Source: Octadecabacter sp. SW4
GTDB taxonomy: Bacteria > Pseudomonadota > Alphaproteobacteria > Rhodobacterales > Rhodobacteraceae
Assembly (NCBI RefSeq): GCF_008065155.1
Contig: NZ_CP042819.1
Location: forward strand, 1,116,001 to 1,180,000
DNA length: 64,000 nt
Reading direction: 5' to 3'
Below, one piece after another: positions 18,097 through 26,633 of the stretch; position 1 is the stretch's first letter, and every line of letters begins with the position of its first letter. The notes beneath the pieces were generated by a model. That model was not told the origin of the DNA. It saw only the letters and a list, made by a program, of their open reading frames with translations, and did no database searches. Position numbers and translations under genes: made by a program.

Positions 18097-19265
18097 TGGC
18101 CACAGTCGATGCAGAATTTGCTGGCAAGATGCGCGGCCCCAGCCTGATTATCTGGTTGGTCGGGGCGACCGTCATGCTGTTCCTGATCTGGGCCAAATTC
18201 GCGTGGATTGATGAAATCGTGCGCGCACCCGGATCGGTCGTATCTTCGTCGCGCCCGCAGATCGTCCAGAACCTGGAAGGCGGGATTCTGGCGGAAATGC
18301 TGGTCAGCGCAGGCGATATTGTTGACACTGGCGATGTGTTGGCACGGCTGCATGCGACCCGTTTCGTGACGGCCGTGGATGACCTGCAAGACCAGATCAA
18401 CGCCCGCGACATCCGCCGCATACGCCTTGAGGCGGAAATGGCAGGTATGTTTGATTTCGAAGTTCCAGACGACCTTGCCGCGCGCAGCCCCGGTATCCTT
18501 GCCAGCGAACGCGCGCTGCTGAATGCCCGTCAGTCCGATTACGTGAGCCGCACCGAAGGGGCGCAGGCCGTGATGCGCGAGACGCGCCGCGAACTGGACG
18601 TGCTCGAAGATCTACTGGCGCGCGAAATTGTTGCCGTGATCGAAGTGACCGGCGCGCGCAAGGCGCATTCGGATGCCCTGAACCGCTATAACGAAATGGT
18701 CACGACAGCGGAACTGGAACGGGCCTCGGCGTTTTCCGAGACCTTGCAGGAACTGGCGAAACTGCGACAGGATTTGCGGATTGCCCAAGACCAGCTTGCC
18801 CGCACCGTCATCACCGCACCCATGCGCGGGGTCGTGAACAGCCTTGGCGTGACGACGATCGGCGGCGTGATCCGCCCCGGCGAGGAGATTTTCCAGATCA
18901 TCCCGCTGGACGAGGAACTGTTCATCGAGGCGCGCGTAAAACCCTCGGACATCGCCAACGTAATCCCGGGCCAAGAGGCGACGATAAAGCTAAGCGCTTA
19001 TGATTACACGATCTATGGCAGTCTTCCCGGTGAGGTGCAGTTTATTTCCGCCGATACCTTCGAGGATGAAAACAACCCCAACCTGCCGCCCCATTATCGC
19101 GTGACCCTGCGGGTGAATCTATCGCAACTGTCGGCCCGCCAGCAGCGCATCGAGATCCGCCCCGGCATGCAGGCGGACGTTGAATTGCGCACCGGCGAAA
19201 AGACCGTGCTGCAATACCTGACCAAGCCGCTTTATCGCTCGCGCGAGGCGCTGCGCGAACCGTAG
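18096..19265 (+). CDS. HlyD-family periplasmic adaptor of the type I secretion system
   Basis: A 389-residue membrane fusion protein. A short cytoplasmic N-terminus is followed by one membrane helix (LIIWLVGATVMLFLIWAKF), a lipoyl-like half (VQNLEGGILAEMLVSAGDIV), a long helical hairpin (residues ~95-240) and the beta-barrel part with TVITAPMRGVVNSLGVTTIG. The C-terminus has the HlyD/LapC motif IEIRPGMQADVELRTGEKTV. The ATG overlaps the exporter stop (TGATG) and is preceded by AGG/AAAGG. A long upstream extension in the same frame lies inside the exporter gene and was not used. Confidence 0.93.
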   Translation: MATVDAEFAGKMRGPSLIIWLVGATVMLFLIWAKFAWIDEIVRAPGSVVSSSRPQIVQNLEGGILAEMLVSAGDIVDTGDVLARLHATRFVTAVDDLQDQINARDIRRIRLEAEMAGMFDFEVPDDLAARSPGILASERALLNARQSDYVSRTEGAQAVMRETRRELDVLEDLLAREIVAVIEVTGARKAHSDALNRYNEMVTTAELERASAFSETLQELAKLRQDLRIAQDQLARTVITAPMRGVVNSLGVTTIGGVIRPGEEIFQIIPLDEELFIEARVKPSDIANVIPGQEATIKLSAYDYTIYGSLPGEVQFISADTFEDENNPNLPPHYRVTLRVNLSQLSARQQRIEIRPGMQADVELRTGEKTVLQYLTKPLYRSREALREP

Positions 19266-19291
19266 GGGCGCCGCATCAACGCGCCAACGAT

Positions 19292-19314
19292 GCAAGGCGC
19301 GCGCGGTGCCTTGC
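19292..19314 (+). terminator. Hairpin after the secretion operon
   Basis: GCAAGGC (19292-19298) pairs with GCCTTGC (19308-19314) around a GC-rich 9-base loop, 27 bases after the HlyD-like stop. No T run follows. Confidence 0.4.
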
Positions 19315-19462
19315 CTGCGCCGAACTCCGATTGACCAATGTCAATGCCCGCGCATGTCGGCGCGCTAGCATGACGGGCGTTGCGTGTGCTGCGCTTGACG
19401 CTTGCACGGTTGGCTGCCCCATAGCGCAACCAGAAAATAGCGCAAAGCAAAGGAGAAACGAC

Positions 19463-19741
19463 ATGAAAACTGCAATCACACTGACGCTCGCCAGTGCGGG
19501 CTTTCTGTCCCTGCAAGCCTGCGAGAACCTGACGCCAGAACAGCGCACGGTGGTCGGGGTCGCTGGGGGCGCCGCGGTTGGGCTGATCACCGCTGATGCG
19601 TTTGACGCGAACGACAACTGGCGCCTGATCGCGGCACTGACAGGTGCTGCGGCCGGGACCATCGTGGCACAAAACAGCGCCACGCAGGAATGCGCCTATG
19701 CGCGCGGTGACGGCACTTATATCGTCGCCCCCTGTCCCTGA
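19463..19741 (+). CDS. Small lipoprotein with a glycine-zipper-like segment
   Basis: A 92-residue predicted lipoprotein. The signal peptide MKTAITLTLASAGFLSLQAC has a lipobox LQAC with Cys20. The mature part carries VVGVAGGAAVGLITADAF and LTGAAAGTIVAQN, alternating small residues like the glycine-zipper segments of 17-kDa surface antigen/OsmB-like lipoproteins. Two further Cys residues near the C-terminus (ECAYARG, VAPCP) could form a disulfide. AAGGAG eight bases before the ATG at 19463 decides the start; a longer in-frame reading from 19331 lacks these features. Confidence 0.8.
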   Translation: MKTAITLTLASAGFLSLQACENLTPEQRTVVGVAGGAAVGLITADAFDANDNWRLIAALTGAAAGTIVAQNSATQECAYARGDGTYIVAPCP

Positions 19742-19748
19742 TACCGGT

Positions 19749-19773
19749 TGCGCACCCTGATGGGTGGTGCGCA
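19749..19773 (+). terminator. Hairpin after the small lipoprotein gene
   Basis: TGCGCACC (19749-19756) and GGTGCGCA (19766-19773) form a perfect 8-bp stem with a 9-base loop, starting eight bases after the stop. There is no T run. Confidence 0.45.
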
Positions 19774-19928
19774 CCACATTGAACTGCCCAATGTTTGGCC
19801 AACGCGCGTGTCTTGTCGCGGCGCGGGGTGATTGGCCTGCGCGCCCTTGAAGCCCCCGACCGGGACCACTAAGACTCTGGTAACCATTCTGGCGTAACGA
19901 CAAGACACCCCAAATTGAGGCAGCCCAT

Positions 19929-20558
19929 ATGCAAGACCCCGTCGAAACCTACATGAACCTTGTGCCAATGGTCGTCGAACAGACCAGCCGTGGCGAACGC
20001 GCCTATGACATCTTTTCGCGCTTGCTGAAGGAACGGATCGTTTTCGTGAACGGCCCGATCCATGACGGCATGTCGCAGCTTGTCGTGGCGCAGCTGCTGC
20101 ACCTCGAGGCGGAGAACCCGAAAAAAGAGATCAGCATGTATATCAACAGCCCCGGCGGCGCTGTGCATTCGGGGATGAGCATCTATGACACGATGCAATA
20201 CATCCGCCCCAAGGTCAGCACGCTGATCTGTGGTATGGCCGCCTCGATGGGGTCGGTGATTGCCGTGGGTGGTGAAAAAGGCATGCGCTTTTCGCTGCCC
20301 AACTCTGAAATCATGGTGCACCAGCCCTCGGGCGGGGCGCAGGGCATGGCCTCGGATATTCTGATCCGTGCCAACCACATCGAACGCACCCGTGAACAGA
20401 TGTATAAGCTATATATCAAGCACACGGGCCAAACCATGAAGGCGGTGCAAAAGGCGCTGGATCGTGACAGCTGGATGACCCCGCAAGAAGCCAAGGATTG
20501 GGGCCATATCGACGAGATCGTCGAGAACCGCACAAAGATTGACGATAGCGAGAGCTAG
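19929..20558 (+). CDS. clpP: ATP-dependent Clp protease proteolytic subunit
   Basis: A 209-residue serine peptidase that forms the tetradecameric chamber of ClpXP. The catalytic triad is visible as Ser106 in GMAASMGS, His131 in MVHQPSGG and Asp180 in [28 protein letters not shown] and the C-terminal processing region match the family, and length is normal. It is followed 118 bp later by clpX on the same strand, the usual pairing. Confidence 0.98.
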   Translation: MQDPVETYMNLVPMVVEQTSRGERAYDIFSRLLKERIVFVNGPIHDGMSQLVVAQLLHLEAENPKKEISMYINSPGGAVHSGMSIYDTMQYIRPKVSTLICGMAASMGSVIAVGGEKGMRFSLPNSEIMVHQPSGGAQGMASDILIRANHIERTREQMYKLYIKHTGQTMKAVQKALDRDSWMTPQEAKDWGHIDEIVENRTKIDDSES

Positions 20559-20676
20559 GCCTTCGCGCCGCTTTTGGCGTTGTGGACCAAGGCGGGCTGT
20601 TTTACTGTCACAGGCAAGCGGCCCGTTTTACCAGCGAGCGGGACACACTAAAGGCCAAGCGCCAAGGGGTTAAACA

Positions 20677-21942
20677 ATGGCGAATACGTCAGGCACGGAC
20701 AGCAAAAACACGCTTTACTGTAGCTTTTGTGGCAAGAGTCAGCACGAGGTCCGCAAACTGATCGCGGGCCCGACCGTATTCATCTGTGACGAATGCGTTG
20801 AGCTTTGCATGGATATCATCCGCGAAGAAACCAAATCATCCAGCCTCAAGGCGACCGATGGCGTGCCGACACCGCTTGAGATCTGCAATGTGCTGGATGA
20901 TTACGTGATCGGGCAGGCCCATGCGAAACGTGTTCTCGCCGTGGCGGTGCATAACCACTACAAACGCCTGAACCACGCCGGAAAATCCGACATTGAACTG
21001 GCGAAATCCAACATCATGCTGATCGGCCCCACCGGCTGCGGCAAGACGCTGCTGGCGCAAACGCTGGCGCGGATTCTGGACGTGCCCTTCACGATGGCCG
21101 ACGCCACCACGCTGACCGAAGCCGGCTATGTGGGCGAAGACGTTGAAAACATCATCCTGAAACTGTTGCAGGCCTCGGAATACAACGTTGAACGCGCGCA
21201 ACGCGGCATCGTCTATATCGACGAGGTCGACAAGATCACCCGCAAGTCTGACAACCCCTCAATCACCCGTGATGTCTCGGGCGAGGGTGTGCAGCAGGCC
21301 TTGCTGAAAATCATGGAAGGCACGGTTGCCTCAGTGCCACCGCAGGGTGGGCGCAAGCACCCCCAGCAGGAATTCCTGCAAGTGGACACGACCAATATCC
21401 TGTTCGTCTGCGGCGGCGCCTTTGCGGGGCTTGACAAGATCATTTCCGCACGCGGCAAGGGCAGCGCGATGGGTTTTGGCGCGGATGTGCGCGATGTCGA
21501 TGATCGCGGCGTGGGCGAGGTGTTCACCGATCTCGAGCCCGAAGACCTGTTGAAATTCGGGCTGATCCCCGAATTTGTCGGCCGCCTTCCGGTGATCGCG
21601 ACCCTGACCGATCTGGACGAAGATGCGCTTGTCACCATCCTGACCCAGCCGAAAAACGCACTTGTGAAGCAATACCAGCGCCTGTTCGAACTGGAAGACA
21701 CCAAGCTGACGTTCACCGATGACGCGCTGGTCGCCATTGCCAAACGCGCGATTGAACGCAAGACCGGCGCGCGCGGATTGCGGTCAATTATGGAAGACAT
21801 CCTGCTGGATACCATGTTCGACCTGCCCGGCATGGACAGCGTCACCGAAGTGGTCGTCAACGAAGAGGCCGTCGGCCCCGATGCCGCGCCGCTGATGATC
21901 CACGACGAAGGCAAGACCAAGGAAGCGGCGACCGCTGGCTAA
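20677..21942 (+). CDS. clpX: Clp protease ATP-binding subunit ClpX
   Basis: A 421-residue AAA+ unfoldase that feeds substrates to ClpP. The N-terminal zinc-binding domain uses Cys15, Cys18, Cys37 and Cys40 (YCSFCGK, FICDEC). Walker A is GPTGCGKT, Walker B is [10 protein letters not shown], and the pore motif region and sensor 2 ([13 protein letters not shown]) are intact. [20 protein letters not shown] is typical. Length matches the family. Its stop codon overlaps the start of the RidA-like gene (TAATG). Confidence 0.98.
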   Translation: MANTSGTDSKNTLYCSFCGKSQHEVRKLIAGPTVFICDECVELCMDIIREETKSSSLKATDGVPTPLEICNVLDDYVIGQAHAKRVLAVAVHNHYKRLNHAGKSDIELAKSNIMLIGPTGCGKTLLAQTLARILDVPFTMADATTLTEAGYVGEDVENIILKLLQASEYNVERAQRGIVYIDEVDKITRKSDNPSITRDVSGEGVQQALLKIMEGTVASVPPQGGRKHPQQEFLQVDTTNILFVCGGAFAGLDKIISARGKGSAMGFGADVRDVDDRGVGEVFTDLEPEDLLKFGLIPEFVGRLPVIATLTDLDEDALVTILTQPKNALVKQYQRLFELEDTKLTFTDDALVAIAKRAIERKTGARGLRSIMEDILLDTMFDLPGMDSVTEVVVNEEAVGPDAAPLMIHDEGKTKEAATAG

Positions 21943-22331
21943 TGGCGATGAGGCGCATTCATTCGGGCGGCGAATACGAAGACAAAATCGGCTATTGCCG
22001 CGCCGTGGTGGCCGGGGATTGGGTGCATGTGGCCGGCACCTGCGGCACGGGCGACACCGTGGTTGATCAATGCCGCGATGCCTTGCGGATCATCGCAAAA
22101 GCCTTGGGGCAGGCGGACGCCAGCTTTGCCGATGTGGTCCGCGTTACCTATATGCTGCCCGACCGCGACACATTTGAACCCTGCTGGCCCATCTTGCGCG
22201 CCACCTTTGGCGACAATCCGCCAGCGGCCACAATGATCGAATGCAACCTGATCACCCCGCAGGATCTGATCGAAATCGAAGTAACGGCATACCGGCCACA
22301 GCCCCGCGACACCGCTGGACCTTCCGTGTAG
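21942..22331 (+). CDS. RidA family protein
   Basis: A 129-residue member of the RidA/YjgF family, which hydrolyses reactive enamine/imine intermediates from PLP enzymes. Family motifs include AVVAGDWVHVAGTCG, QCRDALRIIAKALGQA and VVRVTYMLPDRD. RidA itself has an Arg in its C-terminal CxxAR-like motif; here the matching region reads ATMIECNLITPQDLIEIEV, with no Arg, so this is a sub-group that may not share imine deaminase activity. It starts inside the clpX stop codon. Confidence 0.85.
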   Translation: MAMRRIHSGGEYEDKIGYCRAVVAGDWVHVAGTCGTGDTVVDQCRDALRIIAKALGQADASFADVVRVTYMLPDRDTFEPCWPILRATFGDNPPAATMIECNLITPQDLIEIEVTAYRPQPRDTAGPSV

Positions 22332-22370
22332 AATCCGGCATTACAGAGCCAACCTTATCGGAGCATGAGC

Positions 22371-22754
22371 ATGGGCGTTCTCAACTTTATCAAGCGCATC
22401 TTTACGTGGTGGGACGGGCAGACGCTTGGCACCCAGCTCTGGACGTGGCGCAAGGGCGTCAAGGTGGGCGAAGATGAGGCGGGCAATATCTATTACAAAA
22501 CCCGTGACGATTCCCGCCGGTGGGTCATTTTCAACGGTGAAATCGAAGGTAGCCGCATCAATCCCGATTGGCATGGCTGGCTGCACAAGACATGGGACGA
22601 ACCGCCCACCGACAAACCCTTGCCGCACAAGGCATGGGAAAAGCCGCATATCGCAAATATGACCGGCACCGATGCGGCCTATGCGCCTGCGGGGTCGCTG
22701 CGCCGCGCCGCCCCAAAAGACCGGGCCGATTACGAGGCCTGGCGGCCCGAGTAG
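22371..22754 (+). CDS. NADH:ubiquinone oxidoreductase accessory subunit NDUFA12
   Basis: A 127-residue homologue of the mitochondrial complex I subunit NDUFA12, found in alphaproteobacteria as one of the few shared accessory subunits. Markers are [20 protein letters not shown], the repeated [14 protein letters not shown] motif, [15 protein letters not shown], and [18 protein letters not shown] at 22360-22363 sits seven bases before the ATG at 22371; an ATG at 22365 is too close to it. It is followed within nine bases by the MlaD-like gene. Confidence 0.9.
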   Translation: MGVLNFIKRIFTWWDGQTLGTQLWTWRKGVKVGEDEAGNIYYKTRDDSRRWVIFNGEIEGSRINPDWHGWLHKTWDEPPTDKPLPHKAWEKPHIANMTGTDAAYAPAGSLRRAAPKDRADYEAWRPE

Positions 22755-22763
22755 GCGAGCGAG

Positions 22764-23210
22764 ATGCGCGAAAATGCAACAGAAGTGATCGTGGGTGGTG
22801 CCGTTCTGGCGCTGGCCTTGGGATTCCTGGCCTACGCCGCGCAGGCCACCGGTTTTTCGCGCAGCACCGCTGGCTATGACCTGCGGGCGAATTTTCGTTC
22901 GGCCGAAGGGGTCAGCCTTGGCACCGATGTGCGCCTTGCGGGCGTGAAAATCGGCACGGTGACGGGAATGACCCTCAACACCGACACCTACCGCGCCGAA
23001 ACCGTGTTTACCTTGCAAAACGACGTGCTCGTGCCTGATGACTCGGCGGCCGTTGTGGCCTCGGAAGGGCTGCTGGGCGGCACCTTCGTTGAAATCGTGC
23101 CCGGTGGGTCGTTTGACTACTTTGCCGAGGGCGCGGTGATCGAAGACACCCAAGGGGCCGTCAGCCTGATCTCGCTGTTGATGAAATTCGTGTCGGGGAA
23201 TCAGGAATGA
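22764..23210 (+). CDS. mlaD: MlaD-like phospholipid transport protein
   Basis: A 148-residue MCE-domain protein of the MlaFEDB system that moves phospholipids between the membranes and keeps the outer membrane asymmetric. An N-terminal membrane anchor (VIVGGAVLALALGFLAYAAQ) precedes a single MCE domain with FRSAEGVSLGTDVRLAGVKI and AVVASEGLLGGTFVEIVPGG. The other mla genes are not in the window. It overlaps the DUF2155 gene by 4 bp. Confidence 0.92.
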   Translation: MRENATEVIVGGAVLALALGFLAYAAQATGFSRSTAGYDLRANFRSAEGVSLGTDVRLAGVKIGTVTGMTLNTDTYRAETVFTLQNDVLVPDDSAAVVASEGLLGGTFVEIVPGGSFDYFAEGAVIEDTQGAVSLISLLMKFVSGNQE

Positions 23211-23563
23211 TCCGCCTCCTTGCGCTGGTTTTTGCGCTGTTTGCGCTGCCTGCCGCGGCCCAGCAAGCGACCAACGCCGATGGCGGCGAAATCCGCGTGC
23301 TTGACAAAACCACGGGCGTTGTCAGTGATCTGGCCTTTATGGCGGGCGAAACCAAGCGCCATGGCCTGCTTGAGATCACGATGGAAGAATGCCGCTTTCC
23401 GTCGGGCAACCCGTCAGGTGATGCCTTTGTTTTGCTGACGGTTTTCTATCGCGATCTGCCTGATCCGGCCTTTCGCGGCTGGATGATCGCCTCGGCTCCG
23501 GCGCTAAACGCGATGGACCATCCGCGCTACGACGTCTGGGCGTTGCGCTGCAATACCCCCTGA
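23207..23563 (+). CDS. DUF2155 secreted protein
   Basis: A 118-residue exported protein. MIRLLALVFALFALPAAAQQ is a cleavable signal peptide with an AxA-type site. The mature part matches DUF2155: GGEIRVLDKTTGVVSDL, EITMEECRFP, and FRGWMIASAPALNAMDHPRYDVW, with two Cys residues that could pair. Its function is unknown; in alphaproteobacteria it tends to sit beside mlaD- and aat-like genes, as here. Its last 37 bases overlap the 3' end of the convergent aat gene. Confidence 0.88.
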   Translation: MIRLLALVFALFALPAAAQQATNADGGEIRVLDKTTGVVSDLAFMAGETKRHGLLEITMEECRFPSGNPSGDAFVLLTVFYRDLPDPAFRGWMIASAPALNAMDHPRYDVWALRCNTP

Positions 23564-24159
23564 GGGTCAGGCACCTTTGGGCCCGTGAAATCCGCATGTC
23601 GTTTGATCGCTTGCGCCAGTTCGCGGTGATATTGCGCGCGCGGAATGTCCTGCGCCCCAAGGCTGATCAGATGCGGCGTGGTGAATTGCGTATCAAACAG
23701 CGTGAACCCGCCCTGCACCAGCCGATCCACCAGATAGGCCAGCGCGATTTTTGACCCGTTCGCGCGGCGCGAAAACATGCTTTCGCCAAAGAAGGCCCCG
23801 CCGATTGTCAGTCCGAACACGCCGCCAATCAGCGCGCCGTCAAGATCATGCACCTCGAGGGAATGCGCATGGCCAAGCGCGTGCAATTCATCATAAAGCC
23901 CCAGTAATTCGCGGTTGATCCATGTGGTTGGCCGGTCGGCGCAGGCGGCCACGACACCTGCGAAATCGGTGTCGACGCTGACCGTATAATCACCGCGTCG
24001 GACCGCGCGGGCCAGCGAGCGCGAGATATGGAACCGGTCCAGCACGAACACCCCGCGTTGGCGCGGATCGACCCAGAACACCTCGGTTTCGTCCTGATGT
24101 TCGGCCATCGGGAATATCCCGTTGGCATAGGCATTAAGCAGCAGCGCAGGGGTCAGCAT
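23527..24159 (-). CDS. aat: Leucyl/phenylalanyl-tRNA-protein transferase
   Basis: A 210-residue enzyme that adds Leu or Phe to proteins with N-terminal Arg or Lys, marking them for degradation through ClpS-ClpAP. It has LLLNAYANGIFPMAE, FWVDPRQRGVF, TWINRELLGLYDELHALGHA, HSLEVHDLDGALIGGVFGL, GGAFFGESMFSRRANGSK and LFDTQFTTPHLISLGA. Length is normal. It overlaps the end of the DUF2155 gene by 37 bp and lies 18 bp downstream of accC on the same strand. Confidence 0.96.
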   Translation of the reverse strand: MLTPALLLNAYANGIFPMAEHQDETEVFWVDPRQRGVFVLDRFHISRSLARAVRRGDYTVSVDTDFAGVVAACADRPTTWINRELLGLYDELHALGHAHSLEVHDLDGALIGGVFGLTIGGAFFGESMFSRRANGSKIALAYLVDRLVQGGFTLFDTQFTTPHLISLGAQDIPRAQYHRELAQAIKRHADFTGPKVPDPQGVLQRNAQTS

Positions 24160-24177
24160 ATCCCGAACGCCATGTCG

Positions 24178-25530
24178 CTAGGCTTGCAGGTTTTCGTCAA
24201 GCCAGTGTTCAAGCCAGTGAATGTTGTAGTCGCCTGACAGCACCGCCGGTTCCTGCAACAGCGCGTGAAACAGCGGCACGGTGGTGTCCACCCCATCGAC
24301 GATCAATTCGCCCAGGGCGCGCGCCAGACGGGCCAGGGCCTCGGGGCGGTCGCGGCCATGCACGATCAACTTGCCGATCAGGCTGTCGTAATAGGGCGGG
24401 ATGGAATAGCCATCATATAGCGCGCTATCCATCCGCACACCCAGGCCGCCGGGCGCGTGAAACTGGGTGATTTTCCCGGGACATGGCGAAAAATTCGGCA
24501 ATTTTTCAGCGTTGATCCGCACCTCGATGGCGTGCCCGTTGATGGTCAGGTCGTCTTGCCCGAACGACATCGGCAGCCCTTCGGCGACGCGGATCTGTTC
24601 ACGCACAAGATCGACACCGAAAATGGCTTCGGTCACGGGGTGTTCGACCTGCAGGCGCGTGTTCATCTCGATGAAGTAAAACTCGCCGTTTTCGTAAAGA
24701 AATTCGATCGTGCCCGCACCGATATAGTTGATCTTGGCGACCGCATCGGCGCAAACCTTGCCGATGCGCGCGCGTTCCTCGGCTGTGATCGAGGGGCCGG
24801 GGGCCTCCTCGAATACCTTTTGGTGGCGCCGTTGCAGGGAACAATCGCGCTCCCCCAGGTGCACGGCGCGGCCCTTGCCATCGCCGAAAACCTGAATTTC
24901 GATGTGGCGCGGCGTGGTGAGGTATTTTTCAATGTAGACTTCATCATTGCCAAAATTCGACTTGCCCTCGGCGCGGGCCGTCTGAAAGGCGGATTTCATG
25001 TCTTTGGCGGTTTGCGCCACTTTCATGCCCTTGCCGCCGCCGCCCGCTGTCGCCTTGATGATCACCGGATAACCGATGTCCTTGCCGATCTTCTCGGCCT
25101 CCTCGAGCGAGGCAACGCCCCCATCCGATCCGGGCACGCAGGGCACGCCAAGCGCCTTCATCGTGTCCTTGGCCGTGATCTTGTCGCCCATCGTGCGGAT
25201 GTGATCGGCGGTTGGGCCGATGAATGTCAGGTCATGATCCTGCACGATCTGCACGAAATTCGCGTTTTCCGACAAAAAGCCGTAACCGGGATGGATCGCC
25301 TGCGCCCCGGTGATCTCGCAGGCGGAAATAATCGCCGGGATCGACAGATAGGACTGCGTGGACGAAGGCGGGCCGATGCAGACCGATTCATCGGCCATAC
25401 GCACATGCATTGCGTCGCTGTCGGCGGTGGAATGCACCGCGACCGACTGGATGCCCATTTCGCGGCAGGCGCGGATGACGCGCAGCGCGATTTCACCACG
25501 GTTTGCGATCAGGATTTTGTCGAACATCAC
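24178..25530 (-). CDS. accC: Acetyl-CoA carboxylase, biotin carboxylase subunit
   Basis: A 450-residue ATP-grasp enzyme that carboxylates the biotin on AccB as the first step of malonyl-CoA formation. It has [34 protein letters not shown], the glycine loop [48 protein letters not shown] and [10 protein letters not shown]. Length is exactly in the family range. It starts six bases after the accB stop, and accB-accC are probably one operon with aat downstream. Confidence 0.98.
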   Translation of the reverse strand: MMFDKILIANRGEIALRVIRACREMGIQSVAVHSTADSDAMHVRMADESVCIGPPSSTQSYLSIPAIISACEITGAQAIHPGYGFLSENANFVQIVQDHDLTFIGPTADHIRTMGDKITAKDTMKALGVPCVPGSDGGVASLEEAEKIGKDIGYPVIIKATAGGGGKGMKVAQTAKDMKSAFQTARAEGKSNFGNDEVYIEKYLTTPRHIEIQVFGDGKGRAVHLGERDCSLQRRHQKVFEEAPGPSITAEERARIGKVCADAVAKINYIGAGTIEFLYENGEFYFIEMNTRLQVEHPVTEAIFGVDLVREQIRVAEGLPMSFGQDDLTINGHAIEVRINAEKLPNFSPCPGKITQFHAPGGLGVRMDSALYDGYSIPPYYDSLIGKLIVHGRDRPEALARLARALGELIVDGVDTTVPLFHALLQEPAVLSGDYNIHWLEHWLDENLQA

Positions 25531-25536
25531 GCCCGC

Positions 25537-26025
25537 CTATTCGATGATCATCAAGGGGGCGCCGAATTCGACGGGTGCGCCGTCTTCGACCATGATCCGT
25601 TTCACGGTGCCCGATTTTGGTGCCGGGATGTGGTTCATGGTTTTCATGGCTTCGATGATCATCAGCGTGTCGCCCTCGCTGACGGACTGGCCGACCGAGA
25701 CAAAGGGCGCGGCCCCCGGTTCGCCCGCCATATAGCAGGTGCCAACCATTGGCGATGTGACAGCGCCGGGGTGGCTGGCCGGATCTTCGCCTGCGGCGGG
25801 GGCGGCAGGGGCAGCTGCGGCAGGGGCCGCGGCGGCTGGTGCCGCGGCGGCGGCGACCTGTGTGACGACCTGTTGCGGTTGCTGGCGGCTGACCCGCACA
25901 TTCAGGCTGTCGTTTTCACCGTAGTCGCGTTTGACCTGCAATTCGGTAAGGTCATTGGCGCGCAGCAGTTCTGCAAGCGCTTCGATAAAGCTGACATCTG
26001 CGTCATGCGTCGTCTTTTTGGTCAT
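25537..26025 (-). CDS. accB: Acetyl-CoA carboxylase biotin carboxyl carrier protein
   Basis: A 162-residue carrier whose biotin shuttles between the two half-reactions of acetyl-CoA carboxylase. The biotin lysine is in EAMKTMNHI near the C-terminus. The middle (residues ~58-85) is a flexible Ala/Pro linker built from AAAPAA-type runs, and the N-terminal region is the usual charged helix domain. The ATG complementary to 26023-26025 was chosen; the reading frame extends further upstream but that part is unlike AccB. No dehydroquinase gene adjoins it, unlike in many other bacteria. Confidence 0.96.
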   Translation of the reverse strand: MTKKTTHDADVSFIEALAELLRANDLTELQVKRDYGENDSLNVRVSRQQPQQVVTQVAAAAAPAAAAPAAAAPAAPAAGEDPASHPGAVTSPMVGTCYMAGEPGAAPFVSVGQSVSEGDTLMIIEAMKTMNHIPAPKSGTVKRIMVEDGAPVEFGAPLMIIE

Positions 26026-26155
26026 GAAATTCCCCGGCCTGTTGCCCGTTTGGTCCTTTGGCGCAGGCCAGATGGCGCACGCGTGTGGGCGGGTTATACG
26101 CCAAGCGCGGGCATGTGGAAAGCACCCGCGACGGGGAAAATGACCCAAAGGCAGG

Positions 26156-26482
26156 TCAGGCGCGGTCGTCTGGCCCGTCGGCCGTTGTATCACCGGTCGT
26201 TTGTGTGATCGCCTCGTCGGTTTGCGACTGCGGCAGGATCGTCACGCCATAGGGTTTCAGCACCCGTTCAGCGGGCTGCATCAAGGCGGCGCGCACACCG
26301 GATTCGACGGGCATCATGGCTTGGCTGACGGCGCCGCGCTGGCCATTGTCCGGCGGGATTGGCAGGGCAATTTCTGGGCTTGGATCGGTGCGTGTTGCCG
26401 CCGCATCGGCCACGGCACGTTGGTCGGGCACATGACGCGGCGCAGCCGTCGCAGATGACTGGGTTACAGATTGAAGTTCCAT
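26156..26482 (-). CDS. Possible small hypothetical protein
   Basis: A 108-codon frame within the 608-bp gap upstream of accB. It encodes a Pro/Ala/Gln-rich, low-complexity protein starting [19 protein letters not shown] with no signal peptide or domain I can recognise. The sequence before the ATG gives only a weak ribosome binding site, and opposite-strand frames of similar length overlap it. It may be real or a chance frame in GC-rich DNA. Nothing else was seen in 26026-26633 except the terminator at 26588-26613. Confidence 0.3.
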   Translation of the reverse strand: MELQSVTQSSATAAPRHVPDQRAVADAAATRTDPSPEIALPIPPDNGQRGAVSQAMMPVESGVRAALMQPAERVLKPYGVTILPQSQTDEAITQTTGDTTADGPDDRA

Positions 26483-26587
26483 CTTGGGCCTCGTTTCAGA
26501 CGAAGCCCCCACCACTCTGTAGTGTTGCCCTGAAACCCTTGCCAATGGGTTAATATCCGCAGGTTTCGCACATCGTGGTTAACGGCG

Positions 26588-26613
26588 AAAGGCCCGCGAA
26601 GTGGCGGGCCTTT
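26588..26613. terminator. Terminator downstream of acs
   Basis: AAAGGCCCGC (26588-26597) and GCGGGCCTTT (26604-26613) form a perfect 10-bp stem with a 6-base loop. A-run and T-run flanks make it look bidirectional. It lies about 20 bp after the acs stop. Confidence 0.75.
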
Positions 26614-26633
26614 TGCGATGTTTGGTGCGCTGA

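Noticed and set aside
24457..26208. 583-codon open frame antisense to accC and accB
   Set aside because: It is a shadow of the highly conserved carboxylase genes; residues are His/Gly/Arg-biased with no motif.
26058..26458. Plus-strand small genes in the gap upstream of accB
   Set aside because: Short overlapping frames with no ribosome binding site or recognisable content; at best the minus-strand frame is a weak candidate.
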